Assembly: GCF_047495875.1 (NCBI RefSeq)
Contig: NC_092459.1
Location: 35,745,634 to 35,809,633, forward strand
Length of the DNA stretch: 64,000 nt
Direction of reading: 5' to 3'
Origin: Pithys albifrons albifrons
Taxonomy: Eukaryota; Chordata; Aves; Passeriformes; Thamnophilidae
Position numbers and translations under genes: made by a program. The stretch's first letter is position 1. Every line of letters begins with the position of its first letter. The notes beneath the pieces are model-generated. The model had not been told where the DNA came from. It worked only from the letters and a program-made list of their open reading frames with translations, and ran no database searches. Positions 36,401 to 51,400 of the stretch are shown piece after piece.

Positions 36401-39400
36401 ACACAACACAGCTTAATGGCCAATGTGAATTAACAAATCAAAGTTGGGCCAAGTACTCCTGATTGCCAAGTCATTTAAAATTAGACACTGAACAGTGATA
36501 AACACTTTTTACGAACATTATCATTTGAACAATATGATTAAAAAAAAAGTGATGCCATGCCACAGATCCATTTCAGTGTGCTCTTCGTACAAGAATTAAG
36601 TTAAACCTATCTCAGAAAGGGGGTCATTGTTCTCATTAATACCTTGTCATTAATTCATTCCAAGAATCACTGTCCTTCCAAGAAGCTTAAAGGTTAAAAG
36701 AACCCATGTAACAGGCAGCTGTTGCTGGAAAGAACAAACTCTACTCCAAGAAGCAGTCTCACAGTAAAACACAGCCTACAGATTCCCTCACCTTCACCTA
36801 GAGGTGACCCTTCCCTTAGCACCTATTTACCATAATGTCTTTAATGAAGACTGGTTACAACTGTTCTAAGAAGAGAAGAAAGATAACGCTCCATTCTTTC
36901 TGCACTATTACTTCTCATTTTCAGCTCTGTATTGTCTAGAAGGACATAAGGTCCCACGACTTCAGAGTCAGACACATTAAATCTACTATATCAGAAGGAA
37001 TTATGCAAGCTAATACAAGGATTCAGCATTGGGTCTGCCTCTGCTCCTTTTACTCTCAAAGGGCATACATTTCAAGTTCACAACAGCAAATTTTCTGTAA
37101 TAGCTTTTAATTAAACACACGTTTGTAGAGTAAGAGTAAACATTTTTTTATCCACAAAGAGTCAAAAATAGTTTTGACACTGCCCACATCTAACACAACT
37201 TAATAAGGTAAAATTAGGCCTTTACACAACAAGAACCAACCTAATAAACTAATTTTATACATGCAAGAAGCCCAATCAAGCAGAAAAGATCTGAAGTTTG
37301 CATGGATACTCTTTTACACCTATTAGCAGATCAAGGCCCACAGTTCCCCACTTTGAGAAGATTTCTATTAACTTTGGCAAGAACAAGAACACAAAAAGAG
37401 CAAGCTCAAATTCCTTAAAATAGTCTTTCCTGTTACACTTCTCTCTTTTTCCACTGTGTGGTTGTTTTCACTCCCAAACAGTTCCAGGTACTTCCTAAGG
37501 CTCAAAATGTGACAGTCCAGAAACACAGCTATTGCTTCAAACGAAAACTAACAACCATGAATGTGTGTGATAGTTTTGATTCACGCCCCCCTTAGTAACC
37601 AGTTGTAACTGTGACAATCTGATCCCTTAAAATATAGACCCATTTATTTACAGTTAATCACACATAAGTATTTTTAAGTACATTTATACATTTAAAGTTC
37701 TCATTTCCCATGGGACTGTTCTGCTGAAAAGCTACTTATTACTTATTAATGCAGCATAAACGATTAAAATAGTTTTATTTAAAATGGGATTAATCAAAAG
37801 AAAGTCTCTTTTTCCTCAAGAAAATGCCAGCAGTGCCTTTGTGTGTCAGCTAGTTCTACTATATTAGCCCGGATTTGTAGTAAGAAGAATGAAATAAAAT
37901 GGTTTTAAATTCTGAACAATCTGGAAAAATCCTTATTGTGGGGGAAAAAAAGTATGCTATTAGCATGTTTATATTTCTACATTGCTTGAAAATATGTTGC
38001 AAACACGCAACAGATGGTCTGATGTTATTTGACATGTTTTAGGGTTTTTAACCAATCTGTGGCCCCATCGTCTGTCTAAAAAAGGCAGCTTAGCTGGGAT
38101 TTGTCCGCAATTTATCAGTGAATTTAGATTGCATTTGCCACAGTCATAACAGCAGCTGCCTTGGCCCATCACCAAACCTCGGGGACTTCCGAAATCATTA
38201 TGTAAGCCCTACACCTCACAATATTAAAACAGAAGTGTCATACTTCAAATGGCAAGAATATTTCAGACTTACTTAAGAGGTTATAAAAAACAGGAAGACA
38301 ATCTTAATTAATATTTAAAAGCTACAGGTTATCACTGAAACATTTTTTGCCTCTGGCTAAGAATTCAATTGAAAAAACCTGTGCTACATTATGTAGATGG
38401 TAAATTGTAGTACTTCAGACACCATAGTATTTCCATGAACGTTTAGCCCATACATTAAAGAAACTACTGGGAACAAGAATTGCTAAAAGAACCTTATTTC
38501 TTGTTTTTAAGAGAAGGAAGTGATTCAGCATATTTGTTAAATTTTACACATGAATTTTATATAAAAGTACGCAGAACTTCTAGAGAAATGTATGAACTAC
38601 ATACTCTTAATTAAGACCTCAATCAGCTTAATAGGACCAAGTTCATGTTCAGGCTATGCCCACTAAAGCTCAAATATGGACCATACCGTGGCACTTGCTG
38701 GATCTTGGGATGCTGTAGCTGCACCATCCTGCTGGGGCTCACGAGAGGCAGCAGAGTGGGTCAGTCCTGATGTGTTTGAGGGTCCAGCGTCAGCCTTCCT
38801 GGATGAATTGACTTCTGCCTACAAGAAGTACATATGTGCACTTCAGAGACAAGATCAGTATCACTCGCTCCAAAAAGATCTGGCTTATTTTGGAATGTCT
38901 ATTTTAATGTATGGAGAATATGAGGCTTACTGAAATGTATAATGAGGTTTGCCTATTGCCTTTCAATTACACACCAACAGGTTTAAGAAATTTTCATTCT
39001 TTAGAAACAAGACTCTAAATGTGCAAACATCAGTTTAAAAGCAATCTGAATGGGTTTTTTGCATATAACAACAGCTATAACATTGAAAACAAAAATGCAT
39101 AGATGTATAAAGCAAAAAATAAGATTCTTTACACGGTATTATGCCAGAAATAATGCCATTTTTTGAAACTTCTGTTTTTCATGTCCTTAAGACAATGCTG
39201 ACTACTGTTGCTACAAACAAACTAATACTGCCTGTTCATCTGCAGGACTAACTCACCTTTGGTGAGTGCTGCTTTAATGTGACTATACTGGTTCTGGTAC
39301 AGAGTTGACTCACAGCCAGAGTGGGCACATATACATGACACTACACTGGGCCAAGCATCTATACCAGTTTCCAGTATTTAAATTTCAACATAAACAGAGC

Positions 39401-42400
39401 AAAAGAAGAATTACCAGTCCTTATAATACTGCTTTCATACACATTTATACGATGTTTACAAGGCATTATTTCCCAGAATTTAGGCTTAATGCTTTTGGAA
39501 ATTAGCGACAACAGATCAGTAGCGACATGTAGAACACGAAAACCAGTATATACCTGCAAAAATCTCCTGGGAATGGAAAAGGACACAGCATCATAGTGCT
39601 GAACGGAAATACTTTAAAGTTCATACATGTCCAAAAAAAAAAGTCATGACCAGATCAATTTTTATCAGTAAGCAAGAGACCTCCCACTTCATGTATCTAG
39701 ATCTCCATTTAATCTAAAGATGACAATTAGGAACCTAGTTACTGTTTTCAAATGCAGATATAAGTAGTGGTGGTAGTAGCAGTAAAAAATACAAACCATG
39801 TATTAGGAACCAACCAGTTATGGTGATAACAAGATCGTAAGATCACAATATAATATTCTTTCATGATACTATTTTGTGTGAGGAAATTAAATTCCCTGTT
39901 TCTGGATGTGTATTATCTTGGGAGAATCCAAAAAATAAGTCAACAAAACAATCTGAAGATGAATTTGAGATCTGAAAACAATCTGACAACACTCCTTTCC
40001 CTTTGCGCTTGACAATTATGAATTCTAATATTAGACAGGTTAAGTTATGACTCAGATATGGATCATCAACAAAGCATCACAGAACTATGAATAATTTAGA
40101 CTGGAATGGACCTCTAGATGTCACCTGGTCCAACTCCCACTAGAGTCATACCCAGTCAAGTTTTGAGTAGATCTTCAAAGCTGGAGATTCCACAGCCTCT
40201 GGGTAACCTGCTCCAGCATTTGACAAGCTCCAGGGTGAATTTTGTTTTCCTATATTCCAATTTTAAGATCCTCCCCTGGAACCTGTGACCACTGCTTTTC
40301 ATACTTCTGCTTTTTCCAATATGAACGTATTTCATCTTTACTGTTAATCTCTATAAAGCACATACAGTACACAACATGCATTTGAATTACTTTAGTTTAT
40401 AAAAACACCAAGTCTAGTACCTGAATTCAGACTAACATTCAAAAAAATGACACTTGAAAGTTCCCAAAAATGAAGTGTCTTTTTTGTCGCCTTGTCTCTC
40501 TTTACTCCAGCCCTTACCTCTACTTCCAGAAAAGCTGGAAGGAACACAGACATCAAGGAAAGATGACCAACATATTTAAACATAATGAGGGTGAATGGAG
40601 AATTAATTTTACTGTAAGATACACCTTGTGATGGCACCATGTAGGTAAATCATACGGTTTTACAGTGGTACATATGCTATTAGTGCTATTAATCATCTAT
40701 CTTTCCTGTTGGTATTTTTTAGGCAAAACAGAATTTACAGTATATACAATGCAGAAAACAATTTGCAAGTCAATATAAAGCTGATAAAAATACACTTTTC
40801 CATTGGAGCAGACAGGAACAAAGGTGGAGGGTCACAGGAGCTGGAGACTGTAATAAGAAAATGTGTTGGTGGATTTTTTCCCCTCCTGAATACATTCTCA
40901 ATACCATAGTGGGTCTTTTAAAAGTTACTATTTTGCTTAAAGCTGGTATGAAACAACTTCTCATAACCCCAGGATCATCTAGAAAAAATTAGGAAATCCC
41001 TTCTTTGATGAAGCTAATGCAGAGGTTGCTAGTATATTTGCCAGTAGAGAGAGACTCAAATTACACACTTGATCAGCAATCTGATATTAAATCTTATCCT
41101 ATAAATTGACATGGAATGTATCCAGATGATTAAAAACTTCTGTATTCCCTTCTATGGGGGATTCATACCATTATTTTACTACAAATAGACCAATTTAATA
41201 CCTCAGTCTGGCATTTAACAAACAAACAATAAGAAAGTTAAGCTAAACAGAGAAGTAGGAACCTTAAAAAACCCCAATCCCTAAAATTATATTTGAGAAG
41301 GGAAGAAGAGCACAACCAGAGGACAGAACTGATTTACCTTGTAAAAAACCACCACAATGGATTGTAAAAAGCTGTAGAAACCTGAAGGTTTTGTTCATTT
41401 TTCAATTGATAAGTGCTTGTCCTTAGAAGGTGGTGTTAAGTTATGGATACATGGAAAGCACCAATATTCTTTAAAGACTGATGTTCCTAAATCCTTCATT
41501 TTAGAACTTAAAAAGATATGAAATACAAGTTACGAGTTCTTTCCAAAAAACAAGAAGCTCTGATATTTCTAGAATTTCTCTGATGAAGATTAGCAGTTCT
41601 TTAGTAAAAATCCATCCTACACTTTTTAACTATTATATATTGTAAAAAAGCCAGGAGCAGGCAATCCATTGCTTCTCCAAGTATCTAAGCTTTACCCTGT
41701 ATTCCCTCATCTTTGTAAAATATTTTGAGATTTTCACAAGCATTATTACACACAGACCCAACCACGCCAACAAGATGGCACAGGAATATGCAGGTTCAGC
41801 AAACTGGCAGTAGAAGGCAATCTTTAATTTCACAGCACACAAAAAAGTGAAAGTAGTCCTTGGGAGAGTGTTAGGAGAAGACTGGTGATAAAGGGGTACA
41901 TATCAGCATCCCTGACCTTAGTGAGGATGTGTGCTGCCACACTGTCATGGTGTATTTCACTGTAGTTCCCTGACCTCATGCACAGCAGTCTTCCTTAGTG
42001 GCTGATTTAAGAGTTTAGTGGAAAACCCAGTGAAAAACAACACTGTGCATGCAAGACATGCAATTCTCTAAGAAATGTATTTGTCTAAACAAACCTTGCT
42101 TTCACTGAAACACAAGCTAGAGAACACATTTTTCGGTCACAGCAACTTCCATACCAGATTTCAACTTTCAGTATCTTCAGATAGAAGTAGAGTAGTTCAA
42201 AAGAATTTGCAACCATTTTTCAGTAGCAATATGTTTTATTCCTTCCATAAGCCAAAAGGAGAAAAAAAATCACAAAGGAAAAAAATTCAGGTTAGCTTTG
42301 CCCAAATTTTCCTAACACTTCTATGATAAGACTAGTTCTGGAGAATTTAATAAAAGTCATAAGTGTCTGAAAATGTGGAATTAAAAGCAACAATAGGCAG

Positions 42401-45400
42401 TTTTTACCACAGTTGTCACTACCAAAATTAAAATTAATCAATCAGTGCTTGAGATGCACATTTCCTTTACTGGCAAATTGCAAGAGATCCACTCTTATTT
42501 TTCTCTTTCAGACTGTACTAAAAAAAGAAGCAACTGATGAAGGTTTTCTGACAGGATGAATGTTTCTGCGATTTACAAGTTTTTCCTCAATGTTTTTTTT
42601 AATTCTATACAAGAGAGATAAAAGTTTAAACAGTGACTTCACCTTGAAGCTAATTTGTCTGGCAAGTTCTTTAGCCTCCTTGTCCGCTTGGCTTGACACG
42701 CTTCCAGATGTTAGTGGTAAGAGGGCTGTCTTCATGGATGTGCCACACATTTCACAACAGAAGTCTTGTGACCTGGCCACAAATGACATAGCTCAGAATA
42801 GCATGTTCTCACAATGTTCTTGCGTGTTTGTTTAAATAAACTATTTGCAAAACAATCCATAGAAAGACAAGTGATGGCAAGACCAGTAGCTTAGAAGTAC
42901 TTCCCACTGTCTTGAAAAAATACATTGAAAATTATCTGTACTACAAACATATATTCCCTCATGTCATTTAGGAAAGTATTAACAATGGACTGACCTATGA
43001 CTATTATTTATACTTTATTAAGAGTTTCTTACAACTTAAAAACTTATATCTATAGCAAATTAAAATTATTTAGTATAATTATAATACAATTATAAATTAT
43101 AATTATAAACTATAATTACTCCCAGGCACTCAGTAATAGGACAAGGGGGCACGGGCTCAAGCTCTGCCAGGGGAAATTTAAGTTGGAGATCAGAAAAAAA
43201 TTCTTTCCAGAGAGAGTAATCAGGCACTGGAATGGGCTGCCCAGAGAGGGGGTGGATTCACCATCCCTGGAGGTTTTTAAACGCAGATTGGACGTGGCAC
43301 TGAGTGCCATGATCTGGTAAATGGACTGGAGTTGGACCAAGGGTTGGACTTGACGATCTCGGAGGTCTTTTCCAACCCAACTGATTATATGATTCTATAA
43401 TAATCTAACTACTATTACAAATATTATATTGGACCCAAGAGTTTGCACCTCAAATCCAGGAATTTCAGCTCCTTGGACAGCATTACCTTCCCTCTCTCAC
43501 ACACATAATTTTGTCTATAGGGCACACTGCAGGCAGCTCTCCAAGCCAGTGAGAAACCACACAACCTTGCCAGCACAGTACTGAGACCAACCCACTAACC
43601 CTACCTCTCAGCAGGGCTTACTAGCTTGACTCAGTGCCATGCTAACAGGAAAGCTGCAGCTCCGAATAGCTCAGAGTACAGGCACAATAAACTCACATCT
43701 GCTTGCAAAATAACATATTAGTTACCATTTGGAACTCAGTGATATCCAGGATACCATTAGCATTCTTTGCTACAAGGGTACACTGCTGTCTCAGTCAGCT
43801 TGGTGTCTGCCAAGAACTCCAGGTTCTCCCCCTTCCAAGCTCTTTTCCAGCTAGTCAGCTGGTGCTACTCCTCCCCAGGGCAGGACTGGGCTCTTTTTTG
43901 TTGAACTTGGTGACATTCCTCCAGCCCACTGAGGCTCTTCTGGATGGCAGCACAACCTCCTGGTGTTATCAGCCACTCCTCCCAGTTTTGTATCACCTGC
44001 CAACTTGCTGAGGAAAACACTCTGTGCCAGCATCCAGGTCATTTATGACACTGAAGAGCACTGGCCCCAATACTGACCCTGGACCATACCAGTAGTAATT
44101 AGCCTGCAGCTGGACTTCATCTTGCTTATCACAATCCTTGGGGCCAGGCAGCTCAGCCATTTCCTAATCCCCCTTACTGTCCTCACTTACCTAGGCTGTA
44201 CTGCAGGAGTGAGGATGGTAAGGGAGAATGTCAAAAGCCTTGCTAAAGTCCCTACAAATAACATCCGTTGCTTTTCCTTTGTCCACTAAGCTAATCATTT
44301 CATCGTAATCACAAATCTAACCTTAAGTTAATTTTCTGATGATCGTTCAGGAACAGCGCTTCAGAATTTTGTCATTTTCTCGTTATTATTTACTTAAGAG
44401 CAATGATACATCATGATTTTGGTTGTTTTCTCCCACACTGAATATCAATTCCCTCATATTCCTTTTCCTTCCATGCTGTAATTACTCCTGCATCACAATG
44501 TTAATTACAGCTCCAAGCCTGAATTTCAGACAAACCTCTACTGTGACCACACCAAGCTGAAGGGAACACAGCCCTCTCACAGTACTTTGTTTGACTAAGT
44601 TCCAATCTGCACAATATTCAGAGAAAAAAACAGTACACAGACAAGGCATTGAACTTGTTTTATATTTGGAATAAATGCAACAGAATAGACTGAAGGGGCT
44701 TACTTTCTACTCAGTGCATTACCCTAAGAGCAAGTGCACATATATGTACCTACAGCAACAAAGTTAGTGCTTACTTCTTCGCAAGAGCTCTCCTTTCTTC
44801 TGGTGTATAATCCAGAGATCCTATTGCCCCTTCACCTTTGGTTGGCATAAATCCTATAATGGCCAGTAAAGCTGTTCTTACTAAAATGGAAACACAGAGA
44901 TATAAACAAGCTGGCAGAAACAACTGTTATGTCATCTCATTCTACACTCAGAAAAGTTGCAATTCTGATTGCAAAACTTCATTTTGTCAAAAGGAGCAGT
45001 CTGCATTTCATAAAAGCAGCACTGGGGGTTTTTGGTAGATGGTAAGGCTTTCTTAATTTTTTTTTAATGTCATATTGTAAACAAAGGTAAAGTCATCAGC
45101 CAACACAGCAAACAAAAGGTAAGTTGTCACAAAAACATTGCATCAATATAATGACTAGAGTTTCAGACTATAAAAATAGGTCCTGAAAATAAAAAGGTTA
45201 GGCAGAACTAACATATAAGTAAGGGAGAGAAGATGGTTCGTAGGACATTCTTCTTTTTGTGCATGTTTTCTATTAGAAATGCATTCTGTAATTTAATGCA
45301 CACAAGCTCAGTGGTTTTCTTTTATGCAGCAGAATTTGTTCCTTTTATGTCACCATTATGAGGAAGGAACTCAAATACTAGTAACTGCTTGTAACAGAAC

Positions 45401-48400
45401 TGTCATCTGAAACATCTCTTTTGACAATATCTATACTTGAATTTCATTTTACATAATCACAAAATTTAAGAATTTAAGACACTTTACTAAATATCACATG
45501 AATATAAGTACCACAAAATATAGATAGGATATTAATAATTTCTACTTAGAAACACTGTATTTTCTACTCTTTAAAAAAGCATAAGAGACTTCACAAAACT
45601 TGAAAAGTGATCTGCTAGAAAATTCCTAAAATCTTATCAACATATTTTACAAATGAAACTGATATACAAAGAAATAAGGGATGCACTGTACTCAGCAAAA
45701 TTAAAATTAAATAAACAAAAATACTGCCTTGGATTAATTGTGCCAACTCTCAATTTCTGTGGTAAGATTTAAAAAAATAAAGGTAGAAAACAGTCAGTTA
45801 TTGTGAACTCAGACCACATTGTCTGTTCTCTTCAGTGTCCAGAACTACAGCATTAAAATTAGCAACTCCCCTCTATTAATATTCAAGCTGGTTTTAGTGA
45901 TAGCACAAAATGGGGTAAAGTAATAGGATTTATAAAAAAACTCCACAAAGAATATTGTAAGTAGTCTGAGAATTTGTAATGCTTGTGCAGTCACATAAGG
46001 AAGAGGTCACCATCACCCCTCAGTTTCTCCAACTCTTTCAACCCTGCATTTATTTAATACCATTCCCAAATCCTCCTATGTCATTCTTTGAGGACCTCAC
46101 ATTTCTCAAATTCTTCCATCCTTTTATGCCTCAAAATATCTCCTTTTCCACTATGAACACACTTTGTGAGAGTTTTTTTCTATTTAAAGATCAAGTTGCT
46201 CAATGGAGGTAACATTTTCCAAATAATTGTTACTTACTGCTCCAGGAAGGCTGCCATGTTTCAGGATGATGCCCTGAGATGCTTAAACAAATTTTCTTCC
46301 CCACTTCAAACCTGCCATTGGCCTTCAAAGGAAGAGGAAGGTCACAGTAAAACATGTTGGAAGAGAACTCTTGGGTTTTGGTACAAGTTGTAAAAATCAG
46401 GATTAAAAAAATTCTATGCTAATAATACATAATTATATTACTGTCAACGTCACAAAATTAGCATTATAACATCTGATTCTACTAGTGCATGAAGAAAACC
46501 TTCTACAAAACTATGCACAAAGGAGGGTCTTTGCCCTGAACTACAGATCTGCCTACATCTGAGCAATGTTTCCAACAGAAACCAAGAGGGCCCACGGAAA
46601 GAACAGAAGGTTAAACAATCACATCAGCAATGTGATTTCTCTCGGAGAAAAAGCTTCCATTCATTGGGTGCAAAGCTTCATGTAATTACGGATTACCAAA
46701 GCCACCCTGGAAGACTGCTGGTCTTTGACAGCATGAACTGCACTTTGTCATCTTTCTTACAAAAATAACATTATGTTAAACACCAAGAATCTCTCTCTGA
46801 CACTATGGTTAAACATGTATGGCCAGACTTGGCGAACGCAGATTTGGGCAGGGCTCTCCCCACGTGCCCTTCCAGCCTGTGCAGTGGATGTTGTAGGTGA
46901 GGCACAGCGTGCGCAGAACTGGCCCCACCGTTTAAGTCCTGAGGTCCATCTGCCATGGCTGAGTGAGCTTGGACAGTGACAGGGAAGTCCTCGGGACTGT
47001 CACAGCACCCGGTACTAACCGGGGCTGACCCTGCTGAGCATCCGAGATGTGAGGGAATGGGATGGCAGGGAGGCATTGAACTGCCAGGGGACGGTCCCCA
47101 CTGAGTCTTGAACTCAGGTCCTTGGGATTTGGAGTCTGGAGTGCTCTCCTTTACACCACAGGACTGCCCCTGGTTAAATGGATGGTGTAAAAAGGAAAAA
47201 GTAACAAGCACGCTTACTTACTGTCAGCAAAATGATGCTGGGGGGTTTCATGGGATACTCAGGTGGCAGCACTATTCGCCCATGATAAATCCCTCCATCA
47301 AAATCTGAATCTGGAGGGCCTCTAACGGTGAAGTGCCATTCAAACAGATTATCCTAAAATGTCCCCATGAATGGAAGAAGGGAAAAAAAAGAAGTTTGTC
47401 ACACAAATAGACAACTAAACCCCGTTTTCTTGAACAAGGACAGGCTACAGAAATGGCCCACTGCAGAAGATGAAGTCAAAATCAAATGGAGGGTTAAGAG
47501 AACCAACACGGCACTAAGGATAAAATATTGTAGCTTTCTGGCAATTTGCTTATACGACTTGACTGAAACCCTCAAAATCATTATCTAAAGTCCTCACTCT
47601 AGCTGTATCAATGATGACAAGAGTTTTATTACCTGACAGATGGAAAACTGAGTCAATTAAAAAAAAATGGATCTTTGCCTCAGTAAACAATAATTTCTGG
47701 AGAACCATGGGGAGACCTACACCAAGAAAGGATGTTAATGACAATTTCCCCAGAACCCCTTCCATGCCCAGGTCACCACAAGGACTTGACTCACACCACA
47801 AGGAATTCTCACCTCTTTTGCTTCTCCACTAACAATCTTGAAACAGCTGCTGTGCTGTGCTGCACAACAGGAACATTTTGAAATATGTATTATTTTCACT
47901 AGACATACAAATAACTTTAAACACTATTTCTTTGGGGTTCTGAGTTTGGCTTTGTGTATGACAACTCGTGCTGCCCACAACTTCCCAAGCATTCACAAGC
48001 ACAACAACTCCTACTGTAAGGACAGGAGTCCAAACGAGGCTTGCTGTCAGTGAGTGAGATCTCTCAACTCATGCTGAGCCCTGGTATGACAGCATTATGA
48101 GTGTCCACCTAGTTACAATTTTTTCAAGTATGGGAGGCAGCTGTCAACATTTCCAGCATTTCCTTTCATCTACCACTGTTCTCTTCCCAGCAAGTCACTG
48201 TTCTAACCCAGAAATAACACCTTCAAATAAATTACAAGTAACAGTGAATTAAACTCTACATTTCATTACAGGAAAGGGAAACACATGGTACAGAAAAAAA
48301 AGAGTTGATAAGGTATATTTTATAGCACCTAGGAACATGCACTGTTATGTAAGCAAGTTAAGCATGTTACACAATTTCTGTGAACAGATAAATCAAACCT

Positions 48401-51400
48401 CCCAAATGAATACCACAGAGCACTGCCTTTTTTAATTAATGCTGTGAAATCAGAAGGGACTTCTGTTTAAGCATCTAACCAGCAGAACATTATTGTCCTC
48501 TCAGCCCAAAAACGTAACTGAGTGTTAGGAGGACTTCTAGGATCTACTGCTTAAGTGAAGTCTATGCCTCTTGCAATGCATCCAGAATAGCACTCCTTCA
48601 CATTTTTCACAGGGTATTTTTTTAATGCAAAAGAGCAAACCCCCAGGGATCACCGAGGGTTAAGTGTTTCACTGAACAACTCAGCAGCTGAGTCAGATGT
48701 CAGGTCTGGGTGTAAAAAGCTTAACTTTATATTATGTATTTAAGTAGTGTCAGGAAAGAGAGAGGGGAAAAACATACTCATGCTACAAAACTGCTCAGGT
48801 GTGATGTTAACCCATTATTGTGCACTTTCACTAACAACCTGGAGCAACAATACCATTGAGGTGGAATTCTGCTGTTGATTTCCATCATATGGAAAAAAAG
48901 AAATGTCTGCTAGCATTTAAATAGGGACATTTTAAATACATATGCATTACAGAGAGGTACGTATTAATAAGAGCATATATGAGTAATGCTGCCTAATTAA
49001 AAGTTCTTGCAAACATATAGGGAAACAAACCTCCAAAGGCTGAGCATGATAGTGATCTGTAGGATCCTTCAGTTCCGCAGCCTCTTTCATCAAACGTTTG
49101 ACAGCTGAAAAGAAGAAAGACATGAAAATTAAGAAAGTAGATTAATATGCAATGCATACAAAAATACATGAACGTTTCACTCCTTTCAGCCAACTAATCT
49201 TTTTCAGCATATTCCAGCTTCTTCACTAGAGTTCACAATTCAAAACACAATACTAACTACTCATGATGAATAAATCTTAAATGAGTTATATAAGCATAAA
49301 GTTATGAAAAATATGTTGCATGGTCACAGAGTTTCTCAACAGCGAACACTGACTAAAGTAGTTTTATATTAATAATTGCACCAAAGACATGAGGAAAAAC
49401 ATTTATGTCATTAACAGAGTTTCATACTACAAGATGTACAAGACTAACAACCTCCACATTTTATGATAAAGGACATCATGTGAATCTTTAAACAACTGCT
49501 GAAAAGCTTTATCCTGACACCTCCCACAACAGTTACATGACTACTACCATAGTTGTTGAAAAGAAGGTCACACTACAATTTGAGAGAAACCAACACATCA
49601 ACAGTAAGAGAAGATGAAGTTTTATATTTGAAAACACATTTGCCTGGCCAGAAAAATTTATCCAGGGCCTTTGCAGTTTGAAACTGCTACTGAGTGTGGA
49701 CACATAGGTATTCTTCTATCCTAAATTCAGGATAGTCATTAGTAACGCTCTCTAGTCTTCTAATTCAGAAATATCAGCATGATCTGTGTCTTCCGCATCT
49801 CCTTTTCCCAGCCCCTTTAGTAAGTTCCATTACCTCGCTTGTCCTGCCAGGTGCCCTCATGTGCATCATACATCAATGCCTAATAAAAAATAGCCAAACT
49901 GAAGAACAGACTAAACATAAGAACTGCAGACAAGAATTTCAAGGATGCCAACTCATGAATAAGGTTAGGTAGAAAGTTCTTCCTCCCTCCTACATACAGG
50001 AAAAAGTGCAAACACCAGCTACCTCTTTAAGCAGCAACATAGGAACAGGATACCCTCATCCACCCTTCATGCTCAATTCAAACCTTGGATGTCCCTGCCA
50101 CTCATGTAATTATCTAACCACAGAGGAGAAACACTGCTCAAATTTCCTTACAGTGTAAACATTAAGATACAGTGAAAATCAACTGCAGTTCCTTGATTTA
50201 CAAAGTCTCATATCACCAGATGACTGCAGGCTTTGTAGCATGCTCAGATGCCAGGGCTTTATTCACCCTCATGATGCTGTGAAGAAAGCTACTCAAGCCT
50301 TCCCACAGAGGAATTTCATTTCAATCTACTGTGAAAAGTTCTTTTCCTCCTTCACACTTCTTGACAACTACAGACAACAGTTCAAACTTTTAAGAATTTC
50401 ACTTATTACAACCCAAAAGGAAAACAGACTATGTGGAAATTTGCAGCTTCCAGTTGTCCCAATTACGCTGCTTCCAGGGGGAGGTGTCAATCAAACACCC
50501 TGCGGAGCCCACCAGGTCACGTCACAGGCAGCAGCATTCAGGCTCCACTGAATAACAGTTTGCCTCTTTCACCTTCATTAAGGTTTACCAATTCATTAGC
50601 AGGGAATGAGAAAACCAGTCTGGACCAGAAAAAGCTTCAGACCCAGCACTGCCTCACAGCCAACAAGTCTGGACACTTTGCATTCAGAAGAAGAGTGGCA
50701 TGCAAACGATGAGCTGACTCAGGACTGAACATCCGGTGAAGCAAAAGGGTACCCATGAAAAAAATGAGAATGTATGTAGCAAAGCCTAACGAAGACAGAA
50801 TAGTCATGGACAAGGCAGACCACCTTTTCTGAGACTTCCCAGACAAGGGACCAAAACAGACAAGAAATACAGTCCCCCATATCAGCATCATGTGCAGTCA
50901 CCCATGTTCACTGAGCGGAAACTACTAGAACAAAATATTATTCCACTCGTGGGGCATGAAATACAGCAAAATATAATTTAGCTTTTGTATATCGCAGAGA
51001 TAATTTGCTTGCAAGAAGTTTTCATTATTAAGCAAGCTAGTATATCTTAATATATCAGGTGACCTAATTTGCAGCCTTTGAGTACCTGAAGGGAGCCTGC
51101 AAGAAAGACGGAGAGGGACTTTCTTACAAGAGTATGTAGTGACAGGACAAGAGGGAATGGCTTCAAACTGAAAAACCATAGGTTTAAATTGGATATTACA
51201 AGGAAGCTCTTTGTTGAGAGGGGGGTGAGGCACTGGATTAAGTTGCCCAGAGAAGCTGAGGATCCCCACTGCTGGTCTACTGAAAGGTGTCCCTGCTCAT
51301 GGCAGGGGGGGTGGAGCCAGATAATTTTAACGTCCCTTCAACCCAAACCTTTCTATGACTCTGAGAAGCTCATGTATACGAAAAATGCTGAGAGATGGGG

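Larger units (their letters stand above)
42773..44774 (-). other. UBE2J1 intron 5
   Basis: About half of this 2 kb intron is CR1: a young 3' end in plus orientation and a decayed reverse-transcriptase piece in minus orientation. Confidence 0.85.

Noticed and set aside
46771..47211. 146-codon minus-strand frame, with similar frames at 53.9, 55.2 and 60.9 kb
   Set aside because: All are translations of the tRNA/5S SINE copies. The shared protein text reflects the shared repeat, not a gene family.
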